Assembly: GCA_017427415.1 (NCBI GenBank)
Contig: JAFRSU010000028.1
Span: forward strand, 1 to 45,898
Reading direction: 5' to 3'
DNA: 45,898 bases
From: Lachnospiraceae bacterium
GTDB lineage: Bacteria; Bacillota; Clostridia; Lachnospirales; Lachnospiraceae
Below the pieces are notes generated by a model. It did not search any database, was not told the DNA's origin, and was given only the letters and a program-made list of their open reading frames with translations. The position numbers were made by a program, and so were the translations under genes. Below, in pieces: positions 1-8,118 of this stretch; the stretch's first letter is position 1; the number at the start of each line of letters is the position of its first letter.

Positions 1-1
1 A

Positions 2-358
2 GCACTTGATCCTCCTACAGCCATCGCACAGCTCATGGGTATATCGTGGGGTGCTTTAGCAGGCGCATTTCTTGCACCTTTCCTGTACGGACTTTACTGG
101 AAAAAAGTTACCAGACCTGCAGTATGGGCCAGTTTTATAGCCAGTGTAGTGCTTACGGTAGGAAACCTCTTCTTCAAGTTCTTTGATTCACCTATCGTAG
201 CAGGGGCCGTAGCCATGATCGCAGGACTTGTGCTCGTACCTGTCGTATCGCTCATCACAAAGAACCCTCAGAAGGACATTAACAGGGTTGACAATATCTT
301 CGAATGCTATAACGAAAACATCACGGTTAAGAAAGCCAACAGACTTTCAGCTGACTGA
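2..358 (+). CDS. Sodium:solute symporter family protein, C-terminal part (cut by window edge)
   Basis: The gene enters from the left edge in frame and ends with TGA at 356-358, leaving 118 residues. The visible part has three hydrophobic segments (AGAFLAPFLYGLYW, AVWASFIASVVLTVGNLFF, IVAGAVAMIAGLVLVPVVSLI) and a short charged cytoplasmic tail. The WGALAGAFLAPFLYGLYWKK stretch followed by TRPAVWAS resembles the last helices of the SSS (solute:Na+ symporter, e.g. PutP/PanF-like) family. The substrate cannot be told from this end. A rho-independent terminator follows 25 bp downstream, so it is the last gene of its unit. Confidence 0.7.
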   Translation, partial: ALDPPTAIAQLMGISWGALAGAFLAPFLYGLYWKKVTRPAVWASFIASVVLTVGNLFFKFFDSPIVAGAVAMIAGLVLVPVVSLITKNPQKDINRVDNIFECYNENITVKKANRLSAD

Positions 359-382
359 TGAGGTGTATAATAATTTTCCCCC

Positions 383-411
383 GGGGTCGATCAAACGATC
401 GGCCCTTTTTC
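383..411 (+). terminator. Rho-independent terminator after the symporter gene
   Basis: A 9-bp stem (GGGTCGATC / GATCGGCCC, one G-U pair) with an AAAC loop is followed by TTTTT. Confidence 0.85.
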
Positions 412-493
412 TTTACCTTGCATTTATCGTGATAAAGTGATAAAATAAAAATGTTTTTGTAATATTGTATTATAAGAAAAGAGGGATAAGACA

Positions 494-1273
494 ATGAAGA
501 AAAAAATATTTGTTATAGGACTTTTGGTTATGGCGATGATGCTTAGCGCATGCAGTTCCTCAGAGAGCTCGGGTTCATCGATAAAGAGTGCGGATGACCT
601 TAAGGGAAAGGTGATCGGTACACAGCTCGGAACCACCGGTGAGATATTTGCCGGAGATGTAGAGAATGCGACAGTTGAGAAGTACAACAAAGGCGCCGAT
701 GCCATCCAGGCATTAAAGCAGGGCAAGGTTGATGCGGTTATCATTGACCGTGAGCCGGCTAAAGAGTTTGTTAAGAAAAACGACGATTTACAGATCCTTG
801 ATGTTCCTTTCGTTGAAGAAGAGTATTCGGTAGCTTACAAGAAGGGTAACAGCGAGCTTGGTAAGAAGCTTGATGATGCCATCACCGCATTAAAGAATGA
901 AGGCAAGCTTGATGAGATAGTATCCCACTGGATCGGTGAAGATGCCGACCAGGTATCTTACGTTCCCGATGCTTCCGTAACAAGAACAGGCAAGCTGATC
1001 ATGGCTACAAACGCAGAGTTCCCTCCTTATGAAAGCAAGAAAGGCAGCGAAGTAGTCGGCATAGATGTGGATATGATGAGAGCGGTATGCGATAAGCTCG
1101 GATTAGAGCTTGAAGTAGAAGATATGCAGTTCGATTCCATTATCACTTCCGTAGAGTCAGGCAAGGCGGATGTCGGCGTAGCCGGTATCTCCGTAACAGA
1201 AGACCGTAAGAAGAATGTTGACTTCACAGTAGGCTATGCAACATCTACACAGGTTATCATTGTAAAAAAATAA
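494..1273 (+). CDS. Amino-acid ABC transporter substrate-binding lipoprotein, apparently circularly permuted
   Basis: This is a 259-aa lipoprotein (signal peptide, lipobox LSAC, Cys20) of the periplasmic binding protein type-2 family for polar amino acids. The lobe order is unusual. The mature protein begins after a Ser/Gly linker with IKSADDLKGKVIGTQLGTTG (about 30-49), then IQALKQGKVDAVIIDREPA and WIGED (146-150), which normally form the second lobe and C-terminus. Only afterwards come KLIMATNAEFPPYE (167-180), VGIDVDMMRAVCDKLGLELEVEDMQFDSII, the carboxylate-binding T-E-D-R (Arg238), VDF and VIIVKK (254-259), which normally start the mature protein. All expected motifs are present, once each, so this is a permutation and not a truncation. 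The start ATG follows GAGGG. It heads an operon with a permease and an ATPase, consistent with an amino-acid importer. Confidence 0.9.
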   Translation: MKKKIFVIGLLVMAMMLSACSSSESSGSSIKSADDLKGKVIGTQLGTTGEIFAGDVENATVEKYNKGADAIQALKQGKVDAVIIDREPAKEFVKKNDDLQILDVPFVEEEYSVAYKKGNSELGKKLDDAITALKNEGKLDEIVSHWIGEDADQVSYVPDASVTRTGKLIMATNAEFPPYESKKGSEVVGIDVDMMRAVCDKLGLELEVEDMQFDSIITSVESGKADVGVAGISVTEDRKKNVDFTVGYATSTQVIIVKK

Positions 1274-1287
1274 TTCGGAGGACCATA

Positions 1288-1980
1288 TTGGATTCATTTT
1301 TCGATAAACTTCATGAGACTTTTATAGTGGATGACCGTTGGAAGTATCTGGTAAACGGACTTAAGACCACTCTTATCATTACGATATTTGCGGTCATGAT
1401 TGGTATGGTACTTGGCTTCCTGGTAGCGATAGTACGTTCGACACATGACAGGACCGGCAGGTTCAAGATCATGAACTTAATATGTAAGCTGTATCTTACG
1501 GTTATCAGAGGAACGCCTGTCATGGTACAGCTGCTGATCATCTACTATGTTATCTTTGCATCCGTAAGGATAGATAAGACATTGGTCGGTATAATCGCAT
1601 TCGGTATCAACTCGGGTGCGTACGTGGCTGAGATAGTCCGTTCGGGTATAATGTCCATAGATAAGGGACAGTATGAAGCGGGAGCGAGCTTGGGACTCAA
1701 TTATTCCAAGACGATGAAGCACATCATCCTGCCGCAGGCATTTAAAAATGTGCTTCCCGCACTGGCAAACGAGTGCATAGTATTGCTCAAAGAGACTTCG
1801 GTAGCAGGCTATATCGCCTTGGAGGACCTTACCAAGGGCGGCGATATCATCCGAAGCATTACATACGAGCCTTTCCTGCCGCTGCTTGCGGTCGCTATCA
1901 TCTATCTGGTGATAGTGGTCGGACTGTCCGCACTGGTAGGCAAGCTGGAAAGGAGGCTCAAGAAGAGTGATAGAGGTTAA
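1288..1980 (+). CDS. Amino-acid ABC transporter permease (HisM/GlnP type)
   Basis: A 230-aa inner-membrane permease starting at TTG, preceded by CGGAGGA seven bases upstream. It has about five hydrophobic segments, including [23 protein letters not shown] near the N-terminus and [22 protein letters not shown] at the C-terminus. The family signature [14 protein letters not shown] is at about residues 74-87. The EAA loop ([22 protein letters not shown], split here by its fold) contacts the ATPase. It forms the channel of the importer whose binding protein lies 14 bp upstream. Its last codons overlap the ATPase start by 14 bp, indicating translational coupling. Confidence 0.93.
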   Translation: MDSFFDKLHETFIVDDRWKYLVNGLKTTLIITIFAVMIGMVLGFLVAIVRSTHDRTGRFKIMNLICKLYLTVIRGTPVMVQLLIIYYVIFASVRIDKTLVGIIAFGINSGAYVAEIVRSGIMSIDKGQYEAGASLGLNYSKTMKHIILPQAFKNVLPALANECIVLLKETSVAGYIALEDLTKGGDIIRSITYEPFLPLLAVAIIYLVIVVGLSALVGKLERRLKKSDRG

Positions 1981-2692
1981 AGGACTTAAAAAAGCCTTCG
2001 GAAAAAATAAAGTATTAAGCGGTATAGATACCGTGATCAATAAAGGCGAGAAGGTCGTAGTCATAGGCCCTTCCGGATCGGGAAAGAGCACATTTTTGCG
2101 CTGCCTTAACCGCCTTGAGACGCCGACTGAAGGCTCCGTCATATTTGAGGGTGTGGATATAACCCATGTATCCGAAAAGGAGCTTAATAAGATTAGGGAA
2201 AAAATGGGCATGGTATTCCAGCATTTTTACCTGTTCCCGCATCTTACCATCAGGAAAAACCTGACGCTCGCCCCGGTGAAGCTTAAACTTATGACAAAGG
2301 AAGAGGCTGACAAAAGGGCGGACGAGCTCTTAAAAAAGGTTGGCCTGTTCGACAAGGCTGACAGCTACCCTGACATGCTCTCCGGCGGACAGAAGCAAAG
2401 AATTGCGATAGCCAGGGCCCTGGTAATGCGCCCCGACGTGATGCTGTTCGATGAGCCCACATCGGCACTCGACCCCGAGATGGTAGGCGAGGTACTGACC
2501 CTTATGAAACAGCTGGCAGAGGAAGGCATGACCATGGTGGTCGTAACCCATGAGATGGGCTTTGCCAGAGAGGTTGCCTCGAGAGTCATGTTTATAGACG
2601 AAGGCGTGATCGCAGAGGAAGGTACTCCCGAGGAGTTCTTCGGCAGCCCGAAGAGCCCGAGACTTAAAGAGTTTTTGTCCAAGGTATTATAG
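1967..2692 (+). CDS. Amino-acid ABC transporter ATP-binding protein (GlnQ/HisP type)
   Basis: This 241-aa cytoplasmic ATPase energises the importer. Walker A is GPSGSGKST (34-42), followed by the Q-loop [13 protein letters not shown], signature [15 protein letters not shown], Walker [15 protein letters not shown] and H-loop [10 protein letters not shown], all intact and in canonical spacing. The start is GTG, inside the end of the permease gene. Length and motif wording ([17 protein letters not shown]) place it with polar amino-acid ATPases. No separate promoter is seen; it should be cotranscribed with the two genes upstream. Confidence 0.95.
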   Translation: MIEVKGLKKAFGKNKVLSGIDTVINKGEKVVVIGPSGSGKSTFLRCLNRLETPTEGSVIFEGVDITHVSEKELNKIREKMGMVFQHFYLFPHLTIRKNLTLAPVKLKLMTKEEADKRADELLKKVGLFDKADSYPDMLSGGQKQRIAIARALVMRPDVMLFDEPTSALDPEMVGEVLTLMKQLAEEGMTMVVVTHEMGFAREVASRVMFIDEGVIAEEGTPEEFFGSPKSPRLKEFLSKVL

Positions 2693-2736
2693 GCTGCGAA
2701 GCAGACTGATGAGGTGTAAAACTTAATAAAAGATTT

Positions 2737-2765
2737 ATTGTAAATACTCACCGGATATGATACTA
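2737..2765 (+). promoter_or_regulatory. Candidate promoter for the flavodiiron gene
   Basis: TTGTAA, a 17-bp spacer and TACTAT (with TGA just before the -10) form a plausible sigma-A promoter. The predicted start (~2772) lies only about seven bases before the strong hairpin at 2779-2802. Confidence 0.45.
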
Positions 2766-2778
2766 TATTGTACAGTGG

Positions 2779-2806
2779 CGGGACGGATTTTGGTCCGTCC
2801 CGTTTT
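2779..2806 (+). terminator. Strong hairpin with U-tract: terminator of the amino-acid ABC operon or 5' leader hairpin of the flavodiiron gene
   Basis: A perfect 9-bp stem CGGGACGGA / TCCGTCCCG with loop TTTTGG is followed by TTTT. It lies about 90 bp after the ABC operon and 30 bp before the flavodiiron start codon. Confidence 0.75.
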
Positions 2807-2833
2807 AAATATTGGGGAAGGACGGTATTAGGA

Positions 2834-4627
2834 ATGAGAGTAACTGATGACATTATTTATGTAGGTGTCAACGATCATCAGATCGATCTTTTTGAAGGAC
2901 AGTATGTGGTACCCGAGGGTATGGCATATAATTCATATGTGGTAAAGGATTATAAGATCGCTGTAATGGATACGGTGGATAAGAACTTTACCCACGAGTG
3001 GCTGGACAATGTGGCTAAGGCTCTGGAGGGAAAGAAGCCCGATTATCTCGTAGTACAGCATATGGAGCCCGATCACTCGGCAAATATCGTAAACTTTATG
3101 AAGACATATCCCGAAGCAACCATAGTTTCTTCACAGAAGGCATTCGGCATGATGAAGAACTTCTTCGGGCAGGAATTTGAAGACAGAAGACTTATCGTGG
3201 GCGAAGGAGATGAGCTCCCGTTAGGCAAGCACGTCTTAAAGTTTATCGCAGCTCCCATGGTACACTGGCCCGAGGTTATCATGACATATGATACCTTTGA
3301 CAAGGTGCTTTTCTCGGCTGACGGCTTCGGAAAGTTTGGCGCATTAGACTCAGAGGACGATGACTGGGCATGTGAAGCAAGAAGATACTACTTCGGTATA
3401 GTAGGAAAATACGGCGCACAGGTACAGGCGGTATTAAAGAAGGCAGCAGGACTTGATATCAAGACTATCTGCCCTCTGCACGGCCCCGTACTTAAGGATA
3501 ATCTTGGTTATTATATCGGTCTCTACGATACCTGGTCAAGCTACGGTGTAGAGACAGACGGCATCATGATCGCATATACTTCCGTATACGGCAACACCAA
3601 GAAGGCTGTAGAGCTCCTCGCCGACAGATTAAAGGCCAAGGGATGTCCCAAGGTGGTTGTAAACGACCTCGCACGCTCCGATATGGCTGAAGTGGTTGAG
3701 GATGCCTTCAGATACGGCAGGATAGTACTCGCTACCACCACATACAATGCTGACATCTTCCCGTTCATGAGAGAATTCATCGGGCATCTGACAGAACGCG
3801 GATTTAAGAATAAAACCATAGGTCTTATAGAGAACGGTTCATGGGCACCCATGGCTGCCAAGACCATGAAGGGTATGCTCGAAGGCTGCAAGAACCTGAC
3901 CTTTACCGATACTACTGTTAAGATCACATCGGCACTCAATGATGTGAGCAAGGATCAGATAGAAAAATTGGCAGATGAACTCTGCATGGATTACATGGCA
4001 GCAGCACCGGATACTGCCAACAAGAACGACCTGACCGCACTCTTCAAGATCGGTTACGGATTGTATGTGGTTACATCCAATGACGGCAGCAAGGATAACG
4101 GATGTATAGTAAATACCGTATCCCAGGTTACCAGCACTCCCAACAGAGTGGCTGTATGTATCAACAAGCAGAATTATTCGCATCATGTTATCAAGCAGAC
4201 CGGTATCATGAATGTAAACTGTCTGTCCGTTGAGGCGCCTTTCTCCGTATTTGAGTCCTTTGGCTTCAGATCCGGCAGAACGGTAAATAAGTTCGAGGGA
4301 ATGGATGTGCTCCGCTCGGATAACGGCCTGGTATTCCTGCCCAGATACATCAATGCGTTTATGTCCTTAAAGGTAGAGCAGTATGTGGATCTTGATACCC
4401 ACGGCATGTTTATCTGTGAGGTGACTGAAGCGAGAGTCATGTCCGATAAGGAGACTATGACCTACACCTACTACCAGGATAATGTAAAGCCGAAGCCTGC
4501 TACCGAAGGCAAGAAAGGCTGGGTATGCAAGATATGCGGCTACATCTATGAAGGCGATGAGCTTCCGGATGACTTTATCTGTCCTCTGTGCAAGCATCCC
4601 GCATCGGATTTCGAACCGATCAAGTAG
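2834..4627 (+). CDS. fprA: Flavodiiron protein with flavin-reductase-like and rubredoxin domains
   Basis: A 597-aa cytoplasmic protein that probably reduces O2 and/or NO to protect an anaerobe. Domains in order: a metallo-beta-lactamase-like diiron domain with H-x-E-x-D-H (QHMEPDHSAN, His76/Glu78/Asp80/His81) and later ligands in MVHWPE, SADGFG and CPLHGP; an FMN flavodoxin domain (IMIAYTSVYGNTKKAVELLA, about 245-265); a flavin-reductase-like split-barrel region (about 400-540); and a C-terminal rubredoxin with Cys pairs CKICGY and CPLCKH. Having its own flavin-reductase and rubredoxin modules suggests it takes electrons with few separate partners. A longer reading from 2768 exists, but it runs through the hairpin at 2779-2802, so ATG 2834 (AAGGA upstream) is preferred. 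Confidence 0.93.
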   Translation: MRVTDDIIYVGVNDHQIDLFEGQYVVPEGMAYNSYVVKDYKIAVMDTVDKNFTHEWLDNVAKALEGKKPDYLVVQHMEPDHSANIVNFMKTYPEATIVSSQKAFGMMKNFFGQEFEDRRLIVGEGDELPLGKHVLKFIAAPMVHWPEVIMTYDTFDKVLFSADGFGKFGALDSEDDDWACEARRYYFGIVGKYGAQVQAVLKKAAGLDIKTICPLHGPVLKDNLGYYIGLYDTWSSYGVETDGIMIAYTSVYGNTKKAVELLADRLKAKGCPKVVVNDLARSDMAEVVEDAFRYGRIVLATTTYNADIFPFMREFIGHLTERGFKNKTIGLIENGSWAPMAAKTMKGMLEGCKNLTFTDTTVKITSALNDVSKDQIEKLADELCMDYMAAAPDTANKNDLTALFKIGYGLYVVTSNDGSKDNGCIVNTVSQVTSTPNRVAVCINKQNYSHHVIKQTGIMNVNCLSVEAPFSVFESFGFRSGRTVNKFEGMDVLRSDNGLVFLPRYINAFMSLKVEQYVDLDTHGMFICEVTEARVMSDKETMTYTYYQDNVKPKPATEGKKGWVCKICGYIYEGDELPDDFICPLCKHPASDFEPIK

Positions 4628-4640
4628 AAAAAAATATAAT

Positions 4641-4704
4641 TGTCATTCTGAGGTGCTTCAGCACCGAAGAATCTTAAAGATCCTTCGCTTCGCTCAGGAT
4701 GACA
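4641..4704. repeat. Intergenic inverted-repeat element (TGTCATTCTGAG type)
   Basis: TGTCATTCTGAG at the left is matched by CTCAGGATGACA at the right, with inner matches (CGAAGAATCTT / AAGATCCTTCG). This gives a long hairpin of the dispersed repeat type found between genes in many bacteria. It may also terminate the flavodiiron transcript. An ATG inside its right arm is not a credible gene start. Confidence 0.7.
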
Positions 4705-4770
4705 AAAGAGCAGGTTAATCAAATGTCAATCATAGGGAAGGTTGGCAATAAAATACAGGAGAAGAGAAGA

Positions 4771-5568
4771 ATGGCAAAATTAGACGTAACAACATTTTCA
4801 AAATTATTATCGAGGCCGGTACATTTTGTAGCGGTACTCTGCAACGACAACGCTATGGGTACACCGGACACACCCTACTATAAGCGTCCGACCAAGAATG
4901 TATACTTACTGCACGGCTACTCCGGCTGCGAGAGCGACTGGTATTCAAATGCACCTCTTACCGACCTTGCAAATAAATACAACGTAAACTTCTTCATGCC
5001 TAACGGTGACAACAGCTTTTATCTGGACAATAAAGCTACAGGCTACAAGTATGCATCTTACGTAGGAAAAGAGTTCATAGAGTACACAAGAAAGACCTTC
5101 AACCTGTCCGACAGGCGTGAGGATACCTACATCGGCGGACTTTCGATGGGCGGCTTCGGAGCACTTCATACAGGCTTTATGTTTAACGATACCTTTTCAA
5201 AGGTGATCGCTCTGTCATCCGCACTTATCCAGGGAATGATCAAGCATTTGGACCCTTCAATGGATAACCCCATGGCCAACTATGATTATTACGCATGGAC
5301 CTTCGGTGTTAAGGACGGTGTGGATTTTGATGCTTCCGAGAACAACCCCGAGTACCTGGTAAAGAAGCTGAAAGAAGAAGGAAAGCAGATACCCGACATC
5401 TACATGGCGTGCGGCACTGAGGACTTCCTTATCGAGCCAAACAGACAGTTTAAAGCATTTTTGGACGAAAACAAAGTGCCCGTTACCTTTGTAACCGGCC
5501 CCGGCGTTCATGACTTCAATTTCTGGAGAAAATACCTCGAAGAAGGCTTAAAATGGGCATTAGATTGA
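4771..5568 (+). CDS. Putative alpha/beta-hydrolase esterase (esterase-D / acetyl-esterase type)
   Basis: A 265-aa protein with no signal peptide, so cytoplasmic. The alpha/beta-hydrolase elements are visible: oxyanion region YLLHGYSGCESDWY, nucleophile elbow GGLSMGGFGAL (Ser125), Asp in CGTEDFLIEPN (Asp218) and His in GVHDFNFWRKY (His247). These match the putative-esterase family that includes feruloyl and acetyl-xylan esterases and S-formylglutathione hydrolase. The substrate is not determinable, though deacetylation of plant-derived oligosaccharides is plausible. ATG 4771 follows AGGAGA at good spacing. An in-frame ATG at 4699 lies inside the repeat and has no good ribosome site. Confidence 0.85.
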   Translation: MAKLDVTTFSKLLSRPVHFVAVLCNDNAMGTPDTPYYKRPTKNVYLLHGYSGCESDWYSNAPLTDLANKYNVNFFMPNGDNSFYLDNKATGYKYASYVGKEFIEYTRKTFNLSDRREDTYIGGLSMGGFGALHTGFMFNDTFSKVIALSSALIQGMIKHLDPSMDNPMANYDYYAWTFGVKDGVDFDASENNPEYLVKKLKEEGKQIPDIYMACGTEDFLIEPNRQFKAFLDENKVPVTFVTGPGVHDFNFWRKYLEEGLKWALD

Positions 5569-5569
5569 A

Positions 5570-5603
5570 TTTTCGGCGTAAAAACGGGCTTTAAAGCCGA
5601 AAA
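5570..5603. repeat. Inverted repeat after the esterase gene
   Basis: TTTTCGGC and GCCGAAAA enclose an inner 12-bp palindrome GGCTTTAAAGCC (5587-5598). No U-run follows, so terminator function is uncertain. Another GCCGAAAA occurs about 15 bp further on. Confidence 0.4.
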
Positions 5604-5638
5604 ACATGGGATTTTTGCCGAAAAAACACGGAATTTAC

Positions 5639-5667
5639 TTGACAAATCACCTCTAAAAGTTTATATA
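5639..5667 (+). promoter_or_regulatory. Promoter of the HU gene
   Basis: TTGACA and TATATA are separated by exactly 17 bp. The ~85-nt leader that follows contains GTTCGC-GTAA-GTGAAC and CCCTTTTTAAGAAGGG small hairpins before the GGAGG ribosome site. Confidence 0.8.
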
Positions 5668-5758
5668 TATTGATGTGAGAAAAGTTATGGTTCGCGTAAG
5701 TGAACGGTAGCAGACACTATACCCTTTTTAAGAAGGGAAAATATCGGAGGATTATCAA

Positions 5759-6043
5759 ATGAACAAGACAGAATTAGTAGCAGCAATCGCTGCAAAGGCA
5801 GAATTAACAAAGAAGGATTCAGAGAAGGCATTAGCAGCTTTCATCGAGTCAGTTACAGCAGAGCTTAAGGCAGGCAACAAGGTTCAGCTTGTAGGCTTCG
5901 GTACATTCGAGGTTTCTAAGCGTGCAGCAAGAAAGGGAAGAAATCCCCTTACCAAGAAGGAGATCACCATCAAGGCTTCTAACGCTCCTAAGTTCAAGGC
6001 AGGAAAAGCTTTAAAGGATGCTGTAAACACCAAGAAGAAATGA
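5759..6043 (+). CDS. hup: HU family DNA-binding protein
   Basis: A 94-aa nucleoid protein that binds and bends DNA non-specifically as a homodimer. It has the HU core: [20 protein letters not shown], the [11 protein letters not shown] strand, the flexible arm [15 protein letters not shown] with the intercalating Pro, and the Lys-rich end. A canonical promoter and a CGGAGG site eight bases upstream predict strong expression. A terminator follows 25 bp downstream, so it is mostly monocistronic, although the S4 gene lies directly behind. Confidence 0.97.
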   Translation: MNKTELVAAIAAKAELTKKDSEKALAAFIESVTAELKAGNKVQLVGFGTFEVSKRAARKGRNPLTKKEITIKASNAPKFKAGKALKDAVNTKKK

Positions 6044-6067
6044 TGCTCGCTTAAGGCAGCACTTGGT

Positions 6068-6098
6068 AACCCCGCGGTGTAAATCGTGGGGTTTTTTT
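6068..6098 (+). terminator. Terminator after HU
   Basis: AACCCCGCG / CGTGGGGTT (one G-U pair) is followed by seven T. It lies between HU and the S4-domain gene, so the downstream cluster depends on read-through or its own promoter. Confidence 0.85.
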
Positions 6099-6116
6099 AG
6101 AAAAGGTGGTTTAATT

Positions 6117-6356
6117 TTGAGATTAGACAAATATTTAAAGGTTTCAAGGCTCATAAAAAGAAGAACGGTAGCCAATGAAGCGGCCGATTCAGGCAGAGTT
6201 CTCTTAAACGGCAAGGAAGCCAAGCCCTCGGCCAATGTAAAGCCGGGAGATATCATAGAGATAGTGTTCGGAACCAAGACAGTCAAGGTTGAAGTGCTGG
6301 CGATAGCAGACACCAGTAAAAAAGAAGAAGCCAAGGAGTTGTTCAGATATATTTAG
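6117..6356 (+). CDS. S4-domain RNA-binding protein (RlbP/YabO-Hsp15 type)
   Basis: A 79-aa protein consisting almost only of an S4 domain: LRLDKYLKVSRLIKRRTVAN, DSGRVLLNGKEAKPS, VKPGDIIEI. Such proteins bind structured rRNA; the Hsp15 relatives rescue stalled 50S subunits carrying peptidyl-tRNA. The start is TTG at 6117 with AAAGGTGG upstream; a longer reading from 6063 would run through the HU terminator. The position between HU and DivIC is the conserved clostridial order, but yabP and yabQ, which often follow it in spore formers, are absent. Confidence 0.88.
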   Translation: MRLDKYLKVSRLIKRRTVANEAADSGRVLLNGKEAKPSANVKPGDIIEIVFGTKTVKVEVLAIADTSKKEEAKELFRYI

Positions 6357-6366
6357 GAGGCTGTTT

Positions 6367-6672
6367 ATGGCAGACAGGCGCGACAGTAAAAAGAAACGTT
6401 GGGGACTTGCATTCATCCTCATTGCCGTGATGCTGATATGCGGGTTCATATATTGGAAAACCATCCTACTGGAAGATGACCTTGCCGAGAAAAATCAGCA
6501 GAAAACTACCATAGAGAAGGAAATAGAAGACGAATACAGGAAGAACCAGGAGCTGAAGGACGAGGCCAGGTACCGCCAGACGGATGATTATATCAAGGAT
6601 AAGGCGAAGGATACCATAGGACTGCGCGATCCCGATGAGACCATCTTCCGTCCGGAAGAAGACAACAACTGA
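6367..6672 (+). CDS. divIC: FtsB/DivIC-like septum formation initiator protein
   Basis: A 101-aa bitopic membrane protein: basic cytoplasmic N-terminus (KKKR), one transmembrane helix (about 12-30), then a coiled coil (about 35-70, LAEKNQQKTTIEKEIED) and the typical YIKDKAKDTIGLRDPDE tail of the FtsB/DivIC family. It would scaffold FtsL and the division peptidoglycan synthases. AGGAGG lies six bases upstream of the ATG. It is 10 bp from both neighbours and probably cotranscribed with the S4 gene and tilS. Confidence 0.88.
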   Translation: MADRRDSKKKRWGLAFILIAVMLICGFIYWKTILLEDDLAEKNQQKTTIEKEIEDEYRKNQELKDEARYRQTDDYIKDKAKDTIGLRDPDETIFRPEEDNN

Positions 6673-6681
6673 TAAAGGTTT

Positions 6682-8118
6682 ATGAGATTGAATACGGAGA
6701 AAAAAGTATTTGACTATATAAATGAATACGGCCTGATAAAGGAAGGGGACAGCATAGTGGCCGGAGTATCCGGCGGAGCCGATTCCATGTGCATGCTCCT
6801 TCTTTTGATGAGGTATAGAGAGATATGCGACTTTACCCTTACGGTGGCTCATGTGGACCATGGTATAAGAGGCGAGGAAGCAAAAGCCGATGCCGGTTTT
6901 GTAAGGGATTTCTGTGCGAAACACGGTATCGGGTTTGAACTGGGCGAAGCGGATATCCCCCGTATCGCAAAGGATACCGGTACCACCTGTGAGGAAGCCG
7001 GAAGGAACTTCAGGTATGCGTTTTTTGCTCGTACGGCGGAAAAATACGGTGCCGAAAAAATAGCCACGGCCCACACAAAAGGCGACAATGCAGAGACCGT
7101 GCTCTTTAATATATTCAGGGGCAGCGGCATAAAAGGCCTTAAAGGGATAATCCCCAAAAGAGCCTTAAAACAGATGAACGGGGAAGCATTTACGGTCATA
7201 AGGCCGGTGCTGTGCCTATCCCGGGAAGAGATAGAGGCGTACCTGGAGGAAAAAGGACAAGCTTACAAAACGGACGCCACGAACAGTGAGGATACGTACT
7301 CCAGGAACAGACTAAGGAACAGGATACTTCCCGAGATAAAGGAATACATAAACAATGGCGTATACGGCCATATAGAAAGCCTCAGCCTTCAGGCTGCGGA
7401 AACCATGGACTACATAGAGCAGCAGACGGACGTATATATGGATGCCTGTGAGTACATGCGTGATGCATCCGGTCATATCACCGGCTGCAGGATAGATTGT
7501 AAGATGACGGGCGGGCTGCATCCTGTGATCAGAAAAAGTATCATCAGACGGGCATTTGAACAGGTGGCCGGAAGATTAAAGGATGTTGAAGAAGTCCATA
7601 TATCGGATATAGACGGATTATACGGAAAACAGAGCGGAAGAAAGCTTTCCATGCCATACGGGATCACGGCTGTAAAGGAATATGACACGATCTGCTTAAA
7701 AACCAAAGAAACAGTACAGGATCAAAAAGCGGACGATATCAGCCGTACGGTAAATATAAGCATACATGACCGGGCAGAGTTAGGACAGGATATCCCTAAG
7801 GGGAAAGACGAAAAGTGGTTCGATTATGAGAAGATGCAAGGGACTCCAACGGTACGTACCATGGAGCCTGGTGATTACCTGCTCATCGGTCCCGAAAAGC
7901 ATAAGAAAAGCCTTAACCGCTTTATGATAGACAATAAAATACCAAAGGATGAAAGGGACAGCATCCCGCTCCTTGCCGTGGGAAATCACGTAGTCTGGGT
8001 AGTAGGATACAGACAGGATGAGAGCTGCCTTGTCACATCCGGGACCAAAAAAGTACTTGTTGCGAAAAGCCGCCGAACGAATGTGAGGGGGCAATACAAA
8101 TTTATAAAGGGGAAATAA
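6682..8118 (+). CDS. tilS: tRNA(Ile)-lysidine synthetase
   Basis: A 478-aa enzyme that converts the wobble C34 of tRNA-Ile(CAU) to lysidine with ATP and lysine, so that AUA is read as Ile. The N-terminal PP-loop motif SGGADS is at 30-35, followed by [13 protein letters not shown] and [21 protein letters not shown]. The C-terminal TilS domain begins near 390 ([42 protein letters not shown]). The stop codon overlaps the ftsH start (TAATG). In many relatives an hpt gene sits between tilS and ftsH; it is missing here. Confidence 0.95.
   Translation: MRLNTEKKVFDYINEYGLIKEGDSIVAGVSGGADSMCMLLLLMRYREICDFTLTVAHVDHGIRGEEAKADAGFVRDFCAKHGIGFELGEADIPRIAKDTGTTCEEAGRNFRYAFFARTAEKYGAEKIATAHTKGDNAETVLFNIFRGSGIKGLKGIIPKRALKQMNGEAFTVIRPVLCLSREEIEAYLEEKGQAYKTDATNSEDTYSRNRLRNRILPEIKEYINNGVYGHIESLSLQAAETMDYIEQQTDVYMDACEYMRDASGHITGCRIDCKMTGGLHPVIRKSIIRRAFEQVAGRLKDVEEVHISDIDGLYGKQSGRKLSMPYGITAVKEYDTICLKTKETVQDQKADDISRTVNISIHDRAELGQDIPKGKDEKWFDYEKMQGTPTVRTMEPGDYLLIGPEKHKKSLNRFMIDNKIPKDERDSIPLLAVGNHVVWVVGYRQDESCLVTSGTKKVLVAKSRRTNVRGQYKFIKGK

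Noticed and set aside
352..372. CTGATGAG, reminiscent of the hammerhead ribozyme core (also at 2706)
   Set aside because: No GAAA core partner and no flanking helices I/III were found at either site.
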